From positions 1-62,140 of the forward strand of contig CACEXE010000006.1 of the NCBI GenBank assembly GCA_902563435.1: 62,140 nucleotides of DNA, in the 5' to 3' direction. The DNA is from an uncultured Pelagibacteraceae bacterium (GTDB taxonomy: Bacteria > Pseudomonadota > Alphaproteobacteria > Pelagibacterales > Pelagibacteraceae). A model generated the notes under the pieces. It searched no databases. It saw nothing but the letters and a program-made list of their open reading frames with translations, and was not told the origin of the DNA. Shown here piece after piece: positions 47,701 through 56,832 of the stretch; position 1 is the stretch's first letter, and each line of letters begins with the position of its first letter. Position numbers and translations under genes: made by a program.

Positions 47701-49205
47701 TCTTTTATAACTCTAGTAGAGGTTCGTAATGAGTTAGGTATTTCGTCTATTTTTTTATCTCCTTTTAATACTTTTATTACATCATCCCAATATGACATAG
47801 CTTTAACTGTGGTAGCTCTACTAAAAACTTGATCACTAAAACCTGCATTAACAAGTTTATACATCTCTCTATCTAAATCTCTTGAAAATATATCAAATTC
47901 TTTTTTAGAACTTTTAACCAAACCCTCTACTTTTTTAAGTTCATTTCTAGTTTGATCATCAAACTTACCACCAGATCTAAATTTAGATACAAATTCATCT
48001 AATCCTCTAAACGTAAAAGCTTTAACTCCTGTGTTCCATTGATTAAATTTCCAAGAATCATATTTAGGTATGCCTGTTTTAGCTAAAACTTTATCTGCAC
48101 CCTTTGATATGTTTCTAAAAGCTGATGGTAATATTTCTTTGTAAGTTAAAATTTTTGAAGCTACATTTAAAACAGGCTCAGCTCCATATTTTAAAAGAGC
48201 TCCTGTTGTTTTAGCAGTTCCTTTTACAGCTAATGGTAACAAACTAATACCACCCACAAGTGTTGTGCCCTCAATACCAAACTTTAATTTATTTCTTAAT
48301 ATGGCTGCAGCTTTTTCTTTACCCTGTAAATTTTTTGTTTCTTCTACAGCTGTAGAATATAAAGCTTGTTCTAATTTGTTTCCTTCTTTATCACCAAATA
48401 TAGTACCAATACTTTCTTGACCTTGAGCAGATACGATTGCATCAGCAGCACCGATAGGTAGAGCATAGTAACCACCAAATTTAGCTAAACCTTTTCTGTA
48501 TGTATCTCCTTTACCTAAAACTTTTTGCGCAGCTAATTGTGCTTTTTTATTTTTTGCTGCTCTAGTTACAATTTTTCTTGCTAGTTTTGTTGCAAGTCCA
48601 CCAGCTGTACCATACTGTACAAACAAAGAAGTTAGTTTTGCTATAGATCCTGATTCGTCTGTGTATACCTCGTCTAAATCTATTTGTGGTAAAACTTTTT
48701 CGATTGTAGCTAATGTATCTGTGTCTAAATATAAATCTGATAACGCACCACCTAACTCTGCAATACCTTTGATAGATGTGTATAAACCATGAGGAAAACC
48801 CACAGCAACTTGACCTACAGTTGATTCTTTTACTTTTTGTTGTGCAAGTTTACCAGCATCTTCATCTTGTCTATAAGAACGATCGTATTCGCTTTTTCCT
48901 AAATACTCATAGTTGCTAAATCTCATTTCATCATATTTAGCAAGTTCTGTGCCGTCTTTTTTAAATGTTTCTTTTTCTATATAATCAGAAAAACCTTTTG
49001 CTTTGTATTCATCTAAAAAATTAAAAATAGGTTGTGGGTTTTCTCTAAATATATTTTTATATCTAGCTACATCATCTTGAACTTCTATGGGTAAGGTTTC
49101 GATAAACTTATCATATTCTTCTCCTAACGTTGCGTTAGGAACTGTTTTATTACTTTCTGAAAAGCTGCCTTCAAAAATTTTTTTAAAAAAACTTTCTTGT
49201 TCCAT
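44745..49205 (-). CDS. Giant internal virion protein
   Basis: 1486 residues from MEQESFFKKIF (AAGGA upstream; the reading can extend to a TTG at 49220). Mostly helical. Hydrophobic/Ala-Gly patches near VAVGFPHGLYTSIKGIAELGGAL, and Gln/Gly-rich end. No lysozyme or transglycosylase motif found. By size and position it is comparable to T7 gp16-type ejection proteins; that is inference. Confidence 0.65.
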   Translation of the reverse strand: MEQESFFKKIFEGSFSESNKTVPNATLGEEYDKFIETLPIEVQDDVARYKNIFRENPQPIFNFLDEYKAKGFSDYIEKETFKKDGTELAKYDEMRFSNYEYLGKSEYDRSYRQDEDAGKLAQQKVKESTVGQVAVGFPHGLYTSIKGIAELGGALSDLYLDTDTLATIEKVLPQIDLDEVYTDESGSIAKLTSLFVQYGTAGGLATKLARKIVTRAAKNKKAQLAAQKVLGKGDTYRKGLAKFGGYYALPIGAADAIVSAQGQESIGTIFGDKEGNKLEQALYSTAVEETKNLQGKEKAAAILRNKLKFGIEGTTLVGGISLLPLAVKGTAKTTGALLKYGAEPVLNVASKILTYKEILPSAFRNISKGADKVLAKTGIPKYDSWKFNQWNTGVKAFTFRGLDEFVSKFRSGGKFDDQTRNELKKVEGLVKSSKKEFDIFSRDLDREMYKLVNAGFSDQVFSRATTVKAMSYWDDVIKVLKGDKKIDEIPNSLRTSTRVIKELLEKQQEQLKPILKDLKVKDETIKNAGQYLNSSYEIFKNAKFRAPKKDYRAAVDYFIDLQKKAGKAIPGVAKGSRQYNELIEKDAYQLVNKILSKGRYEGSTPAERLKAIVNVMEGGRIPKNTFKKFFTKEKLLPDEVAKLLGRIDDPKQIILDTISEQAHQISKFNAYKEIASFGRGKFLFKDTREFQDFLIKNGVKGSREITPVNLKKPFNVDLNPLFKDPQTGKQLLTLPELNKAMQDTTVFADEILKIPFMKPLLAIKAAVQMNKTVLSLMTQMRNITTAAMFATANGHMGKGASVSDNFGMLFKDLIGKTKNPQELRNLIKEALDNGAIDSSTVAQELQQIIPELMGGSKIAGKTIFEGKTSDEIFSYLFTNKGAIGKGVQKAIEAYQMGDNLWKLYGYQFTKSQLAPAIKTMNDVRKYFREVEGYEFRPLKPDGTKKTLQDAIQEIAGVQIRDTYPNYSMIPSFVLNVRKFPLLGNFVAFVSEMYRNSFQILRRGQREMKSSNPWIRQNGARRLIGYTTTVGIALPFAVDVGSAVTEIGKEKLQAYKERFAPEYEKGHYMVPVEEQNPKTKAWKSTDMSTMVPYADVVTPFKIGFQEVATGKNTDQSTLDLYGTAVRKSIMKALEPFLAPSIAAETALELTPNAQGQFRTKQGGLIADWNNDDDWINKITYHAYKKLTPTTIRSAEEIFEAIGGDLSKAGTKRDLYDTVIKVLTGFGIRRQDPKLSFKFKLGKYSGELSRIQQAFTVDVVNANKLQKDARLIARGLEPETLRVEYEKQQRNRYRVMSEIRKDVEALRTIGLSEKEIIEIMSGRRAVSKQDIGAILKGFYVPSNPPKFQQDSALISIINQINKELDTKYKPKDFVNFKDIANIQKKYVRIPLGLSEEEFDNAVRGTRQFKKDLLQEEQQGGGGGGEINNQRSSLIEQTPAAPIVPMPNIDVNVAQINPQSGLTRTQEALLSPDEKVIASNRNKGIMGLV

Positions 49206-49212
49206 AGTGTCC

Positions 49213-50121
49213 TTAACCAACTATAGGCAAGTCGAGGACTATGTTGGTATCATATTGTTCGTTGAACTGTGTTACGTCACTCATAGTTTCTAAGCTAGCA
49301 AAGTCTGCCATGATCTGCTCACTAGAAGCTATTTTGTATAAATCTTTATCACTTACATTGGCTGCAGGTATTCTCTGTCTCATAAGATCGTACATTTGTT
49401 TTACGCTCATGGTGTTTTCTTTAGGAGCTTCTGGTTGCATTGTTTCTTGCATCATGGGTTCTGGTGTTCCTTCTTGATAACCTACTCTACCGCCTTCTGC
49501 TAATTGACTTTTAATTTTTTGAAAATCTTCTCTAGCATCGTCTATGTCAAAAAGTTGACCATCTTTTATACTTCTTTGGAATAAATAGTCTGTTTCGCTC
49601 ATTTCTCTTAAAATTGAACTTTTTTGTTTTTCTAAATTTCTATATTGATCACTAGCTCTAATTGTTTTTTGCTCCGCTTCGCTTTTACCAGCTAAAAGAT
49701 TTTTTTGAGTTTCTTCTATGTCTTTCGCAATTTCTATTCTTTTTTCAAATTCAAATTTTTTATTTCTACTTTGTTTTATTTTTTCTAAAGCTATTTTATC
49801 ACTTAATTCACCTTCTGATTTTTTAAGGTCAATGGCAGGTAGTTTAGCTAAAGCACCCATTAATTGTTCGCTGCCCCCTATGTTTGAAAGAATGTTTAAC
49901 ACGTCTCCCGGTTTTCTAATTGTTCTAATGTCATCCATTTGACTTGCTAAAACAGAAAAAGGTAAAAGAGATCTTTGAGTTTGAAAAGCTTTATCTCTTA
50001 ATTGACCTCTTTGTTTAATTAAATCCTCTAAAGATGTACCACTTTGATAGTTTCTTCTAACGTCACCACCCAATCTAAACATCGGTCTTTTCATTACTTT
50101 GTAGTTCATATTATAATCCAA
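49213..50121 (-). CDS. Virion-region protein with GG motifs
   Basis: 302 residues. N-terminal MFRLGGDVRRNYQSGTS (about residues 13-29), helical coiled-coil centre (EKRIEIAKDIEETQKNLL), then LAEGGRVGYQEGTPEP (about 212). Probably an internal or ejected virion protein partnering the 1486-residue product, whose start lies eight bases from its stop. Confidence 0.6.
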   Translation of the reverse strand: MDYNMNYKVMKRPMFRLGGDVRRNYQSGTSLEDLIKQRGQLRDKAFQTQRSLLPFSVLASQMDDIRTIRKPGDVLNILSNIGGSEQLMGALAKLPAIDLKKSEGELSDKIALEKIKQSRNKKFEFEKRIEIAKDIEETQKNLLAGKSEAEQKTIRASDQYRNLEKQKSSILREMSETDYLFQRSIKDGQLFDIDDAREDFQKIKSQLAEGGRVGYQEGTPEPMMQETMQPEAPKENTMSVKQMYDLMRQRIPAANVSDKDLYKIASSEQIMADFASLETMSDVTQFNEQYDTNIVLDLPIVG

Positions 50122-51070
50122 ATAGTTTGCCTAAACCAAACGCACCAATACCTGCTGTTAACGCAGATCCAAATGGACTAGGTGGCGCTGCAGGGATACC
50201 AGTAGTTGTTGTTACAGTTCCACCACCCGGTGTTAATCCAGTGATACCTTGACCTAATCTTGCTAATCTATCAATAGGTTCGAACTGTCTCATTCTCTCT
50301 GCTTCTCTAGCTGCATCTGCTTGTGCTTGTCTAAATGAAAAGTCTTGTTGACCAAGTTGTCCAACCATTCCAATATTTTGTGCTGCCAGGCTAGGTTGTA
50401 GTTGTGCGAAAGATGCTTGTTGTGAACCAAGACCTTGTTGAAGTTGTCCTAAATTACCGAACTGTGAAAACGCTTGTCCCGCTAATTGTTGCGCTTGTGT
50501 AAAACCTTGTTGGTTTAATTGTGCTTGTAATAAAGCACGATCTAAATCTGATTTTCTTTGATACTCTGCTAATTGAACTCCTTCTCTACCACCACCAAAA
50601 CCACCTAACGCTACAGCTTGGTCTGAAATACCTTGTTGTCTTGCTGCAGCCTGTTCATCAAAAGATGCTAACGTAGCGTCTCTTACTGCTGTTTGATACG
50701 GAGATAAAAATTGTTGATACGCTGTTGGTCCAACCAAACCTCTAGCTGATGCAACATCTGTTCCTGCTTGTGTTGCTGCAGCTGATGCTGCATCTAAAAA
50801 TGGTTGAAATCCTGCTATGCCGGTTCCTGTTCCTACAGTCGATACAGCCCCTTGTTGATCAAATCCTAAAGTTCCAAGTCCAGCTTGTGTTGCTGCTTGT
50901 TGTTGTGCTGCTTGTTCTAATGCGCCTCTTGAAACAACACCTGGTGCAAATGCAGCTGTAGCTAAAGGAGTTTTAACTTGATCTCTTAACGCCTCAAGAT
51001 AGGCTTTCTGTCCTTCTTCAATTACTGGAGACGGACGTGTTATCTGTGTTTGTAATACTTCTTCAGCCAT
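50111..51070 (-). CDS. Gln/Ala-rich internal virion protein
   Basis: 319 residues, very rich in Gln, Ala and Gly (AAQQQAATQAGLGTLGFDQQG, LLQAQLNQQGFTQAQQ), ending with hydrophobic AGIGAFGLGKLFGL. Composition and place in the cluster match gp14-like internal core proteins of short-tailed phages. Confidence 0.6.
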   Translation of the reverse strand: MAEEVLQTQITRPSPVIEEGQKAYLEALRDQVKTPLATAAFAPGVVSRGALEQAAQQQAATQAGLGTLGFDQQGAVSTVGTGTGIAGFQPFLDAASAAATQAGTDVASARGLVGPTAYQQFLSPYQTAVRDATLASFDEQAAARQQGISDQAVALGGFGGGREGVQLAEYQRKSDLDRALLQAQLNQQGFTQAQQLAGQAFSQFGNLGQLQQGLGSQQASFAQLQPSLAAQNIGMVGQLGQQDFSFRQAQADAAREAERMRQFEPIDRLARLGQGITGLTPGGGTVTTTTGIPAAPPSPFGSALTAGIGAFGLGKLFGL

Positions 51071-52524
51071 TATGCTCTTCCCATTGACTCTAATTGTTTC
51101 ATTGTGTTGTACATTTTTTGAGCTCCTTTTTGAACACTACCACCACCCGCTGCTCTCACAGCATCTGCGGTAAATACAAATTCGTTTTTGCTAAGTCTAG
51201 CAGGCACGTCATCGGCCTTTTCCTTAGCACCGTATGGCATGAAGCCGCCACTATAACGCATATCTGCCTCAATTGGAAGCCCTCCTAGACCACTTTCTTG
51301 AGCCGTGGGCCTTGTTCCAAGGGCATAGTTTGTTCTCATCAAACCACCTGTAGCTGCACCACCTCTACCCATGTCATATATACTATCTAACGCTTTTTGT
51401 TTAGCTGATTCACGTTTTTTTTCTATTAATATTTCTCCCAACTCATTAAGTTCTGAAGATGGAAGATTAAAAAATGATGCTAAACCTTGTATATCGTCTT
51501 CTTTTAAAGCTTTTTGTAATACTAAAGCTTCTCTAGCTTTTTTAGCTGCTTCATCTCGTGAAAGACCCATTTTTAAAAATTTATTAAAAAGAGCTTTAAT
51601 TTTATCTAATATTGTATTGGAAGATTTTGTATCATACATAAATCTTTCTTTTTGCATTGTTTGAAAGTCGTCTGTTTCTCTAGAATTCATAAAGTAATTA
51701 GATGGATTAACAAAATCTTTAAGTTTTGCGAAAGAAGCCATGTCTCTTGATTTTGGATCATTAGGAATATTTTTATCAGTGCCCTCTGCAAATCCAACCC
51801 TACCACCTTTAGCCAAAGTAGGTGTAACTTTAAAGTCGTCTGATGATAATGTAGACCAAAATTCTGCTGCTTCTGCTGTTAATGCATCTATATCGTTATC
51901 GCTAGCACCAGCTTCTCTTGCCTCTTCCTCTATCTGTTTAGTAGCTGTAGCTAATGATAATCCAGATGCTGCCATGGCTGCTATGTTTGCTTTTTTTAAT
52001 GAACCATCAGTTTTACTAATTAATGATCCTTTTGTAATACCATACTTACCACCCGTACCAAGTATACCTTGTGTTGGCTTTACACCTTCAAATACTCCCT
52101 CAAATCTTCCCTCTGTATCAAATACATTACCACCCTCAACTCCTTCTCTGCCAAATAAAAATCTTTCTGCTGTATCACCAAATCTTCCAAGTTTACCGGA
52201 CTCTCCAGCACCAGGACCGCCAAAAAATAATTGCCTCGCTGAAATACCTGAACCAAAATTTTGTGGTCCAAATCTAGTAAAACCTGTGGGTTTAAAAGCA
52301 GCTAATCCTTGACCACCTTGAAATCTAACACCAGGTAATAATGATCCGGCTGTAAGTATAGGATTAATTCTACCTGTTTGTTTTAACTGACCACCAATAG
52401 TTAAAGCAGCAGCTGCTGGTAAGCTATAAGGTGCAACAAAAGGTGCTGCAGCAGTCATAATACCTGCCACTTCTTTAGGAACTACCTTCCTAACTGTTCT
52501 TTTTATCTTCTTTAATAATCCCAT
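51070..52524 (-). CDS. Virion protein with GG motif and conserved C-terminus
   Basis: 484 residues. Ala/Gly-rich N-terminus (IMTAAAPFVAPYSLPAAAAL), GGRVGFAEGT motif (about residue 240), and a C-terminal block PARLSKNEFVFTADAVRAAGGG that is a familiar signature of marine-phage virion proteins. One-base overlap with its neighbour. Function in assembly or ejection is inferred. Confidence 0.65.
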   Translation of the reverse strand: MGLLKKIKRTVRKVVPKEVAGIMTAAAPFVAPYSLPAAAALTIGGQLKQTGRINPILTAGSLLPGVRFQGGQGLAAFKPTGFTRFGPQNFGSGISARQLFFGGPGAGESGKLGRFGDTAERFLFGREGVEGGNVFDTEGRFEGVFEGVKPTQGILGTGGKYGITKGSLISKTDGSLKKANIAAMAASGLSLATATKQIEEEAREAGASDNDIDALTAEAAEFWSTLSSDDFKVTPTLAKGGRVGFAEGTDKNIPNDPKSRDMASFAKLKDFVNPSNYFMNSRETDDFQTMQKERFMYDTKSSNTILDKIKALFNKFLKMGLSRDEAAKKAREALVLQKALKEDDIQGLASFFNLPSSELNELGEILIEKKRESAKQKALDSIYDMGRGGAATGGLMRTNYALGTRPTAQESGLGGLPIEADMRYSGGFMPYGAKEKADDVPARLSKNEFVFTADAVRAAGGGSVQKGAQKMYNTMKQLESMGRA

Positions 52525-52533
52525 AATATTGTT

Positions 52534-52704
52534 CTATTTTGTTTTTGGAAACAAATCAAGCGAAGGCATAATTACTTTAACATCTCTTCTAATCTCTGCT
52601 TCCGGCACTCCTTTAGTCTTCCACTCTTCTTCTGTTTTATATTCTTCACCTGTTTTAAGGTTAGATATAGTTGTTATAATCTTTTCTGGTTTTAATGTCT
52701 CCAT
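52534..52704 (-). CDS. 56-residue hypothetical protein
   Basis: METLKPEKIITTISNLKTGEE, then AEIRRDVKVIMPSLDLFPKTK. TAATG overlap with the upstream virion gene supports it. Acidic/charged; function unknown. Confidence 0.6.
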   Translation of the reverse strand: METLKPEKIITTISNLKTGEEYKTEEEWKTKGVPEAEIRRDVKVIMPSLDLFPKTK

Positions 52705-53045
52705 TATGCTGTAACCTCTCTTGGCTGCACCTGTAATATTGAAGCTATGACGTGCAGCTCGTTTGCGTCAGAAGCCTGTACTTTTAATATCTCACTCTCT
52801 TCCATAACAAGGGGCTGAGTTAAAAGTTCTGTTGTTGTATTTGTGTCCACTGCCTTTGTTTTAAATAAACTAAATATATTAGAACTAGCATCAACTAAAG
52901 TGATTGTTATATTACAACTAGATCCAGCATCGTTAGAAACTAATATTGATTTTACCACAGCTACGTTTGCTGAAGGCACTGTGTACAGAGTGGTTAGGTC
53001 CGTAGTTGTTAAATCTGTTTTTGCGTTTATAAAACTATTTGCCAT
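52704..53045 (-). CDS. Small beta-structured virion protein
   Basis: 113 residues, Thr/Val/Ser-rich: TLYTVPSANVAVVKSILVSND, CNITITLVDASSN, ESEILKVQASDANELHVIASILQV. Typical of small tail/head beta proteins in marine phages. Overlaps both neighbours by one base (TAATG). Confidence 0.6.
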   Translation of the reverse strand: MANSFINAKTDLTTTDLTTLYTVPSANVAVVKSILVSNDAGSSCNITITLVDASSNIFSLFKTKAVDTNTTTELLTQPLVMEESEILKVQASDANELHVIASILQVQPREVTA

Positions 53046-53209
53046 TAATTTAAAAAGAAGTTTTCAGCTTCTACTTCGTCCTTCAAGTCTTGTTGATACG
53101 TAGTGTTTAATTTATTGATGATACCGTCAATGTCTCTAGCTTGAGATTCTGATATTGTATAATCATACTCTACGCTAGGTCTTGTAAATGTTTGTACTAT
53201 CTTTGCCAT
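53045..53209 (-). CDS. 54-residue hypothetical protein
   Basis: MAKIVQTFTRPSVEYDYTIS, then helix ARDIDGIINKLNTTYQQDLKDEVE. Fully overlapped at both ends by TAATG junctions, so translationally coupled within the tail operon. Function unknown. Confidence 0.6.
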   Translation of the reverse strand: MAKIVQTFTRPSVEYDYTISESQARDIDGIINKLNTTYQQDLKDEVEAENFFLN

Positions 53210-53940
53210 TACACTACATTATCTTTTAAAAATTGCTGATAAATTTTTTCTCTTTGTTCTTTTTTATCCATAAATTCATCAACCTTTAAATCTGGATTAA
53301 GAATTTTATCTAATAATTCTCTGTTTGTTTTACTAGAATCAGCCACTAGGTCAGATATGTCGGTATTATAAACAACAGGCTCATCAATAATATTTTTTCC
53401 ATCTCTAAATCTTAGATCTATTACTGGTTTATCAAATCTAGGTTTATCAAAGTCAATTGTATTGGTTCCTTGTAACAAGTCATCTCCTTTTAAATTACCT
53501 AACATGTCTTGAAATTTTGATGTTCTAGCTAATCCTGAAAACAAAAGACCTAATGGACCAAATAAACTTGTTAGTGCTATGTTTGAAAGTAAGCCTCTTC
53601 GATTACTAGGGTCGCTAAGATAATTTTTAAACCCTGTTCCAAATCCTCTTATACGATCACCTACTTTATCTACACGACTACCTATTCCACCAAGAATATT
53701 TGATAGTATAGTTTCATTATCATCGTAAGGACCTTGACCTGCTTGAGATTGTGGCGGACTTACAACTGTTTGAAATCTTTGATCATAATAATCATTACCC
53801 CCTCCAGTCACTGCATCTGGTGCACTAACTGTACCGTAGGAATCATCTCTAGCAGCAAGATCTCCTGTTTGAAAATTTTTTCTAAGAAGTCCACCTTCCA
53901 TTAACAATTGTCTTGCTATCTGTGCTCTAGTTATTGCCAT
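53209..53940 (-). CDS. Virion-region protein with N-terminal GG motif
   Basis: 243 residues. N-terminal LLMEGGLLRKNFQTGDLAAR resembles the motif in the 302-residue protein (GGDVRRNYQSG). Middle contains hydrophobic LLSNIALTSLFGPLGLLFSGLA, a candidate membrane-interacting segment; C-terminus charged. Possibly an ejection protein. Confidence 0.55.
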   Translation of the reverse strand: MAITRAQIARQLLMEGGLLRKNFQTGDLAARDDSYGTVSAPDAVTGGGNDYYDQRFQTVVSPPQSQAGQGPYDDNETILSNILGGIGSRVDKVGDRIRGFGTGFKNYLSDPSNRRGLLSNIALTSLFGPLGLLFSGLARTSKFQDMLGNLKGDDLLQGTNTIDFDKPRFDKPVIDLRFRDGKNIIDEPVVYNTDISDLVADSSKTNRELLDKILNPDLKVDEFMDKKEQREKIYQQFLKDNVV

Positions 53941-56132
53941 TATCTTCTACCGTCCGATTGTACATCTAGTCTGAATGTGCCGAGCTTCCAATCTTGACCA
54001 GATCCTGTGTTTTCTACTTTAAGTGCTATTGCTCTAGCTCTTGCTCGTGTATCTACTTTAGTCGTTGATGAGCTAATTGTAAAGGGTCCTAATGAAGAAC
54101 TTGCTGCTGTATCGTTTGAATAGTTTTTTAAATTCAACGTTATTTGTGTATTTCCTGTCTGAGATACAAAATCTGGTATAAATCTTCTTATCTTCATTAA
54201 GAACTCACCATCTCCTCTAAACGTAATTCCTTGATTTCTGTCCTGTGTGATATCAAAATCACCGGATGTTATGTTAGCTGTAACAGCAGTTATAGTACCA
54301 TTTTTGTTTTGATCGGTCCCTGTTTCGTGTTCATAGTATGCTGTTCTACCCTCAGTATTGCCCACGACATCAAACGATGTATCGGTGCTAGCATCATAAT
54401 CAAGAGCATGAGGTTTACCAAATACAGCTGAATCTTTCCACATAGTTCTATCTAACGTGCCAACAGTCCATACAGGTCTATTTGGTGTTGAATCAAAATA
54501 GTTATAGCAAACCATTTTATTAACAACAGAAGATGTTGATGATGGGTAAAACCACATAATCTCACCAAACAAGTTATTTAAACCTGCACTTATCATTTGA
54601 TTACCAGATTCCATGTTAATGTCATCAAATACGAAGTCCTCTACTAAACATGGTAATGATTCTAATTTACCAGCGTATCTAAAGAATCCATTTTCAGATA
54701 ACCAGTACGCTGCACCATCAACTTCTACAACTGCATTTTGTCCTGATAATCCACAGTTAGTTCCTGCTTGAGCAAAAGAAAAGGTAAAAGGCGAACCAAC
54801 AAAACGCATTAAAAATAATGCTGTGTCTGTGTAAACATAAATAGAATCTCTACCTCTAATGGCTCCCATGATCTGTGATCCGTCGGCCAGTCTCTGTGTA
54901 CCAGCTGTATTGGTTGCTGTTGGTGTGTACGAGTTAATATTTTCTTGATCCGAGAATCTAATAAACATATCGTCTTGAGTTGACTTTGTACCAATCGTAG
55001 TTTCTGTACCGAAGAATACTAAGTGTCTATCCGGTGTTGATACTACCATGTGTCTTGAAGCTGTAGGGGCTCCAGATATAATTGTGCATCTCGTGTCTGT
55101 AGCGTTTGATAGTCCAGAATCCCATTCAAAAACCTCACCGTCGTGAATTAAACAAATAGCTTTGTCACCAAAATTATCTAATGACCACATACCTGGTTCT
55201 AATACTAAGTCTCCAGATGCTGCTTCTCCCCAAGCTACGAAGTCTGAAGTATTTGTTACAGTGGCTCCATCGCTGTGTGCAGCTCTCGTTGTTCCTCTTA
55301 CGGCTCTAGTAATTCCAGTTAAAGTTGTACCACTTGTAACACCAGTGTAAGATATTTCTTCAGTTCCTACTTTTATAAAATTTGTTCCTGAACTTGGAAA
55401 CTGTGATGCATCAGCCAAAACAATACTGGTTCCTGATCCACCTGTTCCAAAAGCATTGTCACCTAAAGCACCATTCAAAGTTGTAGTTACGGCATTAGAG
55501 GCTTCACCACCCCAAGATCCTAAGCCCCAACCAAAACCTTTTTCTTGGACAGCAGATCCAACAGGATAATAATGTTGTACTCTAATACCTCCCGATGTAG
55601 TTGCTCCAGATCCAGATTCATTTGATGGCATTGTTATGGTTAAAGTTGTACTTGTAGGTACAGTCGTTACCATAAATTTTTTATCATCAAAATCAGATGC
55701 ACTAAAGTTAGATCCAGTAATAGTTGTAAAATTATCTAAAAGAATAATATCTTGTGGGTTAATACCGTGTGCTGAGGAAAAAGTTATGGTTACAGATGCT
55801 GATCCGTTGGTCGTGGTAAATGCACTAGTAAGTGTTGTTGTAGATTTAATTGGGTGTATGTCGTAAAATACACCACCCGAGTAAGCGTATAAAATTCTGT
55901 TTGTTCCTATGATGGCGTATCTTCTACCTAAACTATTAACAAAATGGTGTAATCCTCTACCTGCTCCCGTTAGTTCATTCTCATTAACGTTCCCTAGCTG
56001 GCTCCAGCCACCTATTTTTTCTGGAACTCCATATCTAAAACGCACATTATCACAGTCTATCCACTGACTTTCTGCAGCTGTAGGTGTGATTTGTTTGTTT
56101 AAACCAGGTAAAAAGTTTATCTTCTGTAGCAT
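53940..56132 (-). CDS. Tail hub/stabilisation protein
   Basis: 730 residues. Opening FLPGLNKQITPTAAESQWIDCDNVRFRYGVPEKIGGW and repeated beta motifs (AIIGTNRILYAYSGGVFYDI, DGEVFEWDSG, YWLSENGFFRY) resemble the propeller-like tail-hub/gp10-type proteins of short-tailed phages. Thr/Ser-rich inserts occur at about 100-170 and 210-290. Has its own promoter. Role inferred from fold pattern. Confidence 0.6.
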   Translation of the reverse strand: MLQKINFLPGLNKQITPTAAESQWIDCDNVRFRYGVPEKIGGWSQLGNVNENELTGAGRGLHHFVNSLGRRYAIIGTNRILYAYSGGVFYDIHPIKSTTTLTSAFTTTNGSASVTITFSSAHGINPQDIILLDNFTTITGSNFSASDFDDKKFMVTTVPTSTTLTITMPSNESGSGATTSGGIRVQHYYPVGSAVQEKGFGWGLGSWGGEASNAVTTTLNGALGDNAFGTGGSGTSIVLADASQFPSSGTNFIKVGTEEISYTGVTSGTTLTGITRAVRGTTRAAHSDGATVTNTSDFVAWGEAASGDLVLEPGMWSLDNFGDKAICLIHDGEVFEWDSGLSNATDTRCTIISGAPTASRHMVVSTPDRHLVFFGTETTIGTKSTQDDMFIRFSDQENINSYTPTATNTAGTQRLADGSQIMGAIRGRDSIYVYTDTALFLMRFVGSPFTFSFAQAGTNCGLSGQNAVVEVDGAAYWLSENGFFRYAGKLESLPCLVEDFVFDDINMESGNQMISAGLNNLFGEIMWFYPSSTSSVVNKMVCYNYFDSTPNRPVWTVGTLDRTMWKDSAVFGKPHALDYDASTDTSFDVVGNTEGRTAYYEHETGTDQNKNGTITAVTANITSGDFDITQDRNQGITFRGDGEFLMKIRRFIPDFVSQTGNTQITLNLKNYSNDTAASSSLGPFTISSSTTKVDTRARARAIALKVENTGSGQDWKLGTFRLDVQSDGRR

Positions 56133-56141
56133 AAATTACAA

Positions 56142-56168
56142 ATTATAATAGAAAAACCTCTATTTCAA
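56142..56168 (-). promoter_or_regulatory. Possible promoter for the tail hub operon
   Basis: Minus: TTGAAA (56168-56163), 15-bp spacer, TATAAT (56147-56142), just before the 56132 start. Perfect -10, slightly short spacer. Confidence 0.45.
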
Positions 56169-56172
56169 CATT

Positions 56173-56206
56173 TAAATAAGGGAGTAGTTGTGGTGAAACT
56201 ACTCCC
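56173..56206 (-). terminator. Hairpin terminator of the oxygenase cluster
   Basis: Minus: GGGAGTAGTT pairs with AACTACTCCC (56206-56197/56189-56180), followed by TTATTTAAAT, 11 bases after the 56218 gene stop. Confidence 0.8.
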
Positions 56207-56217
56207 TACTTCCTATA

Positions 56218-56832
56218 TCATTGTTTAAACCATGCAGGAAGTCCTAAATGAGGGCGTCTGTCGAATTGATTTTTATCGCTCTTACTAGAAACTTTATTGT
56301 AATGTAAAAATACTTGAGCACAATCTTCTCCCTTAAAAGCCTCTCTCCAATGCTCTAAATCACACCCAGAGTAAATAAGCATGTCTCCTGGTTTTAAATT
56401 TATTTTAATTCCTTTTAATCCTTTTTTGCCTGATGGTTCTAAATATATTGGCCAAGGATCTCCGCCTAAATTGAGTGTAGTAGATACTTCACAACTAAAT
56501 CTATCTTTATGTCTGTGTAAAATATCTCCGTTTTTATATATTCTTGCATATGAATATGTTGGACTTAATTTTAATTGTGTGTGTTTTTCCATGGCTGGTT
56601 GAACCGCTAATAATAAAGTTTCCATAGCAATGTCTGCGTAATGAGAATAAGTATTAGGAATTTGTTGGTCATTCCATATTCCCCATTCTTCAGTAAATTC
56701 AGATATATATCTATTTTTAAAAAGAGTTTTAGCCACCTGTCTCTTCATTAAAAAATAATTATATACAAAATCTGTTAAGTCAGAAGATATTATATTTTTA
56801 ACAACGGTATATTTATTTTTTTTAAAACTCAT
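56218..56832 (-). CDS. 2OG-Fe(II) oxygenase-fold protein
   Basis: 204 residues. GDILHRHKDRFSCEVSTTLNLGG gives H-x-x-D/H-x-D-type ligands; PGDMLIYSGCDLEHWREAFKGEDCAQVFLHY the distal His. Subgroup with PIYLEPSG seen in other marine phages as P4H-like. Last gene of four, followed by a terminator. Substrate unknown. Confidence 0.75.
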   Translation of the reverse strand: MSFKKNKYTVVKNIISSDLTDFVYNYFLMKRQVAKTLFKNRYISEFTEEWGIWNDQQIPNTYSHYADIAMETLLLAVQPAMEKHTQLKLSPTYSYARIYKNGDILHRHKDRFSCEVSTTLNLGGDPWPIYLEPSGKKGLKGIKINLKPGDMLIYSGCDLEHWREAFKGEDCAQVFLHYNKVSSKSDKNQFDRRPHLGLPAWFKQ

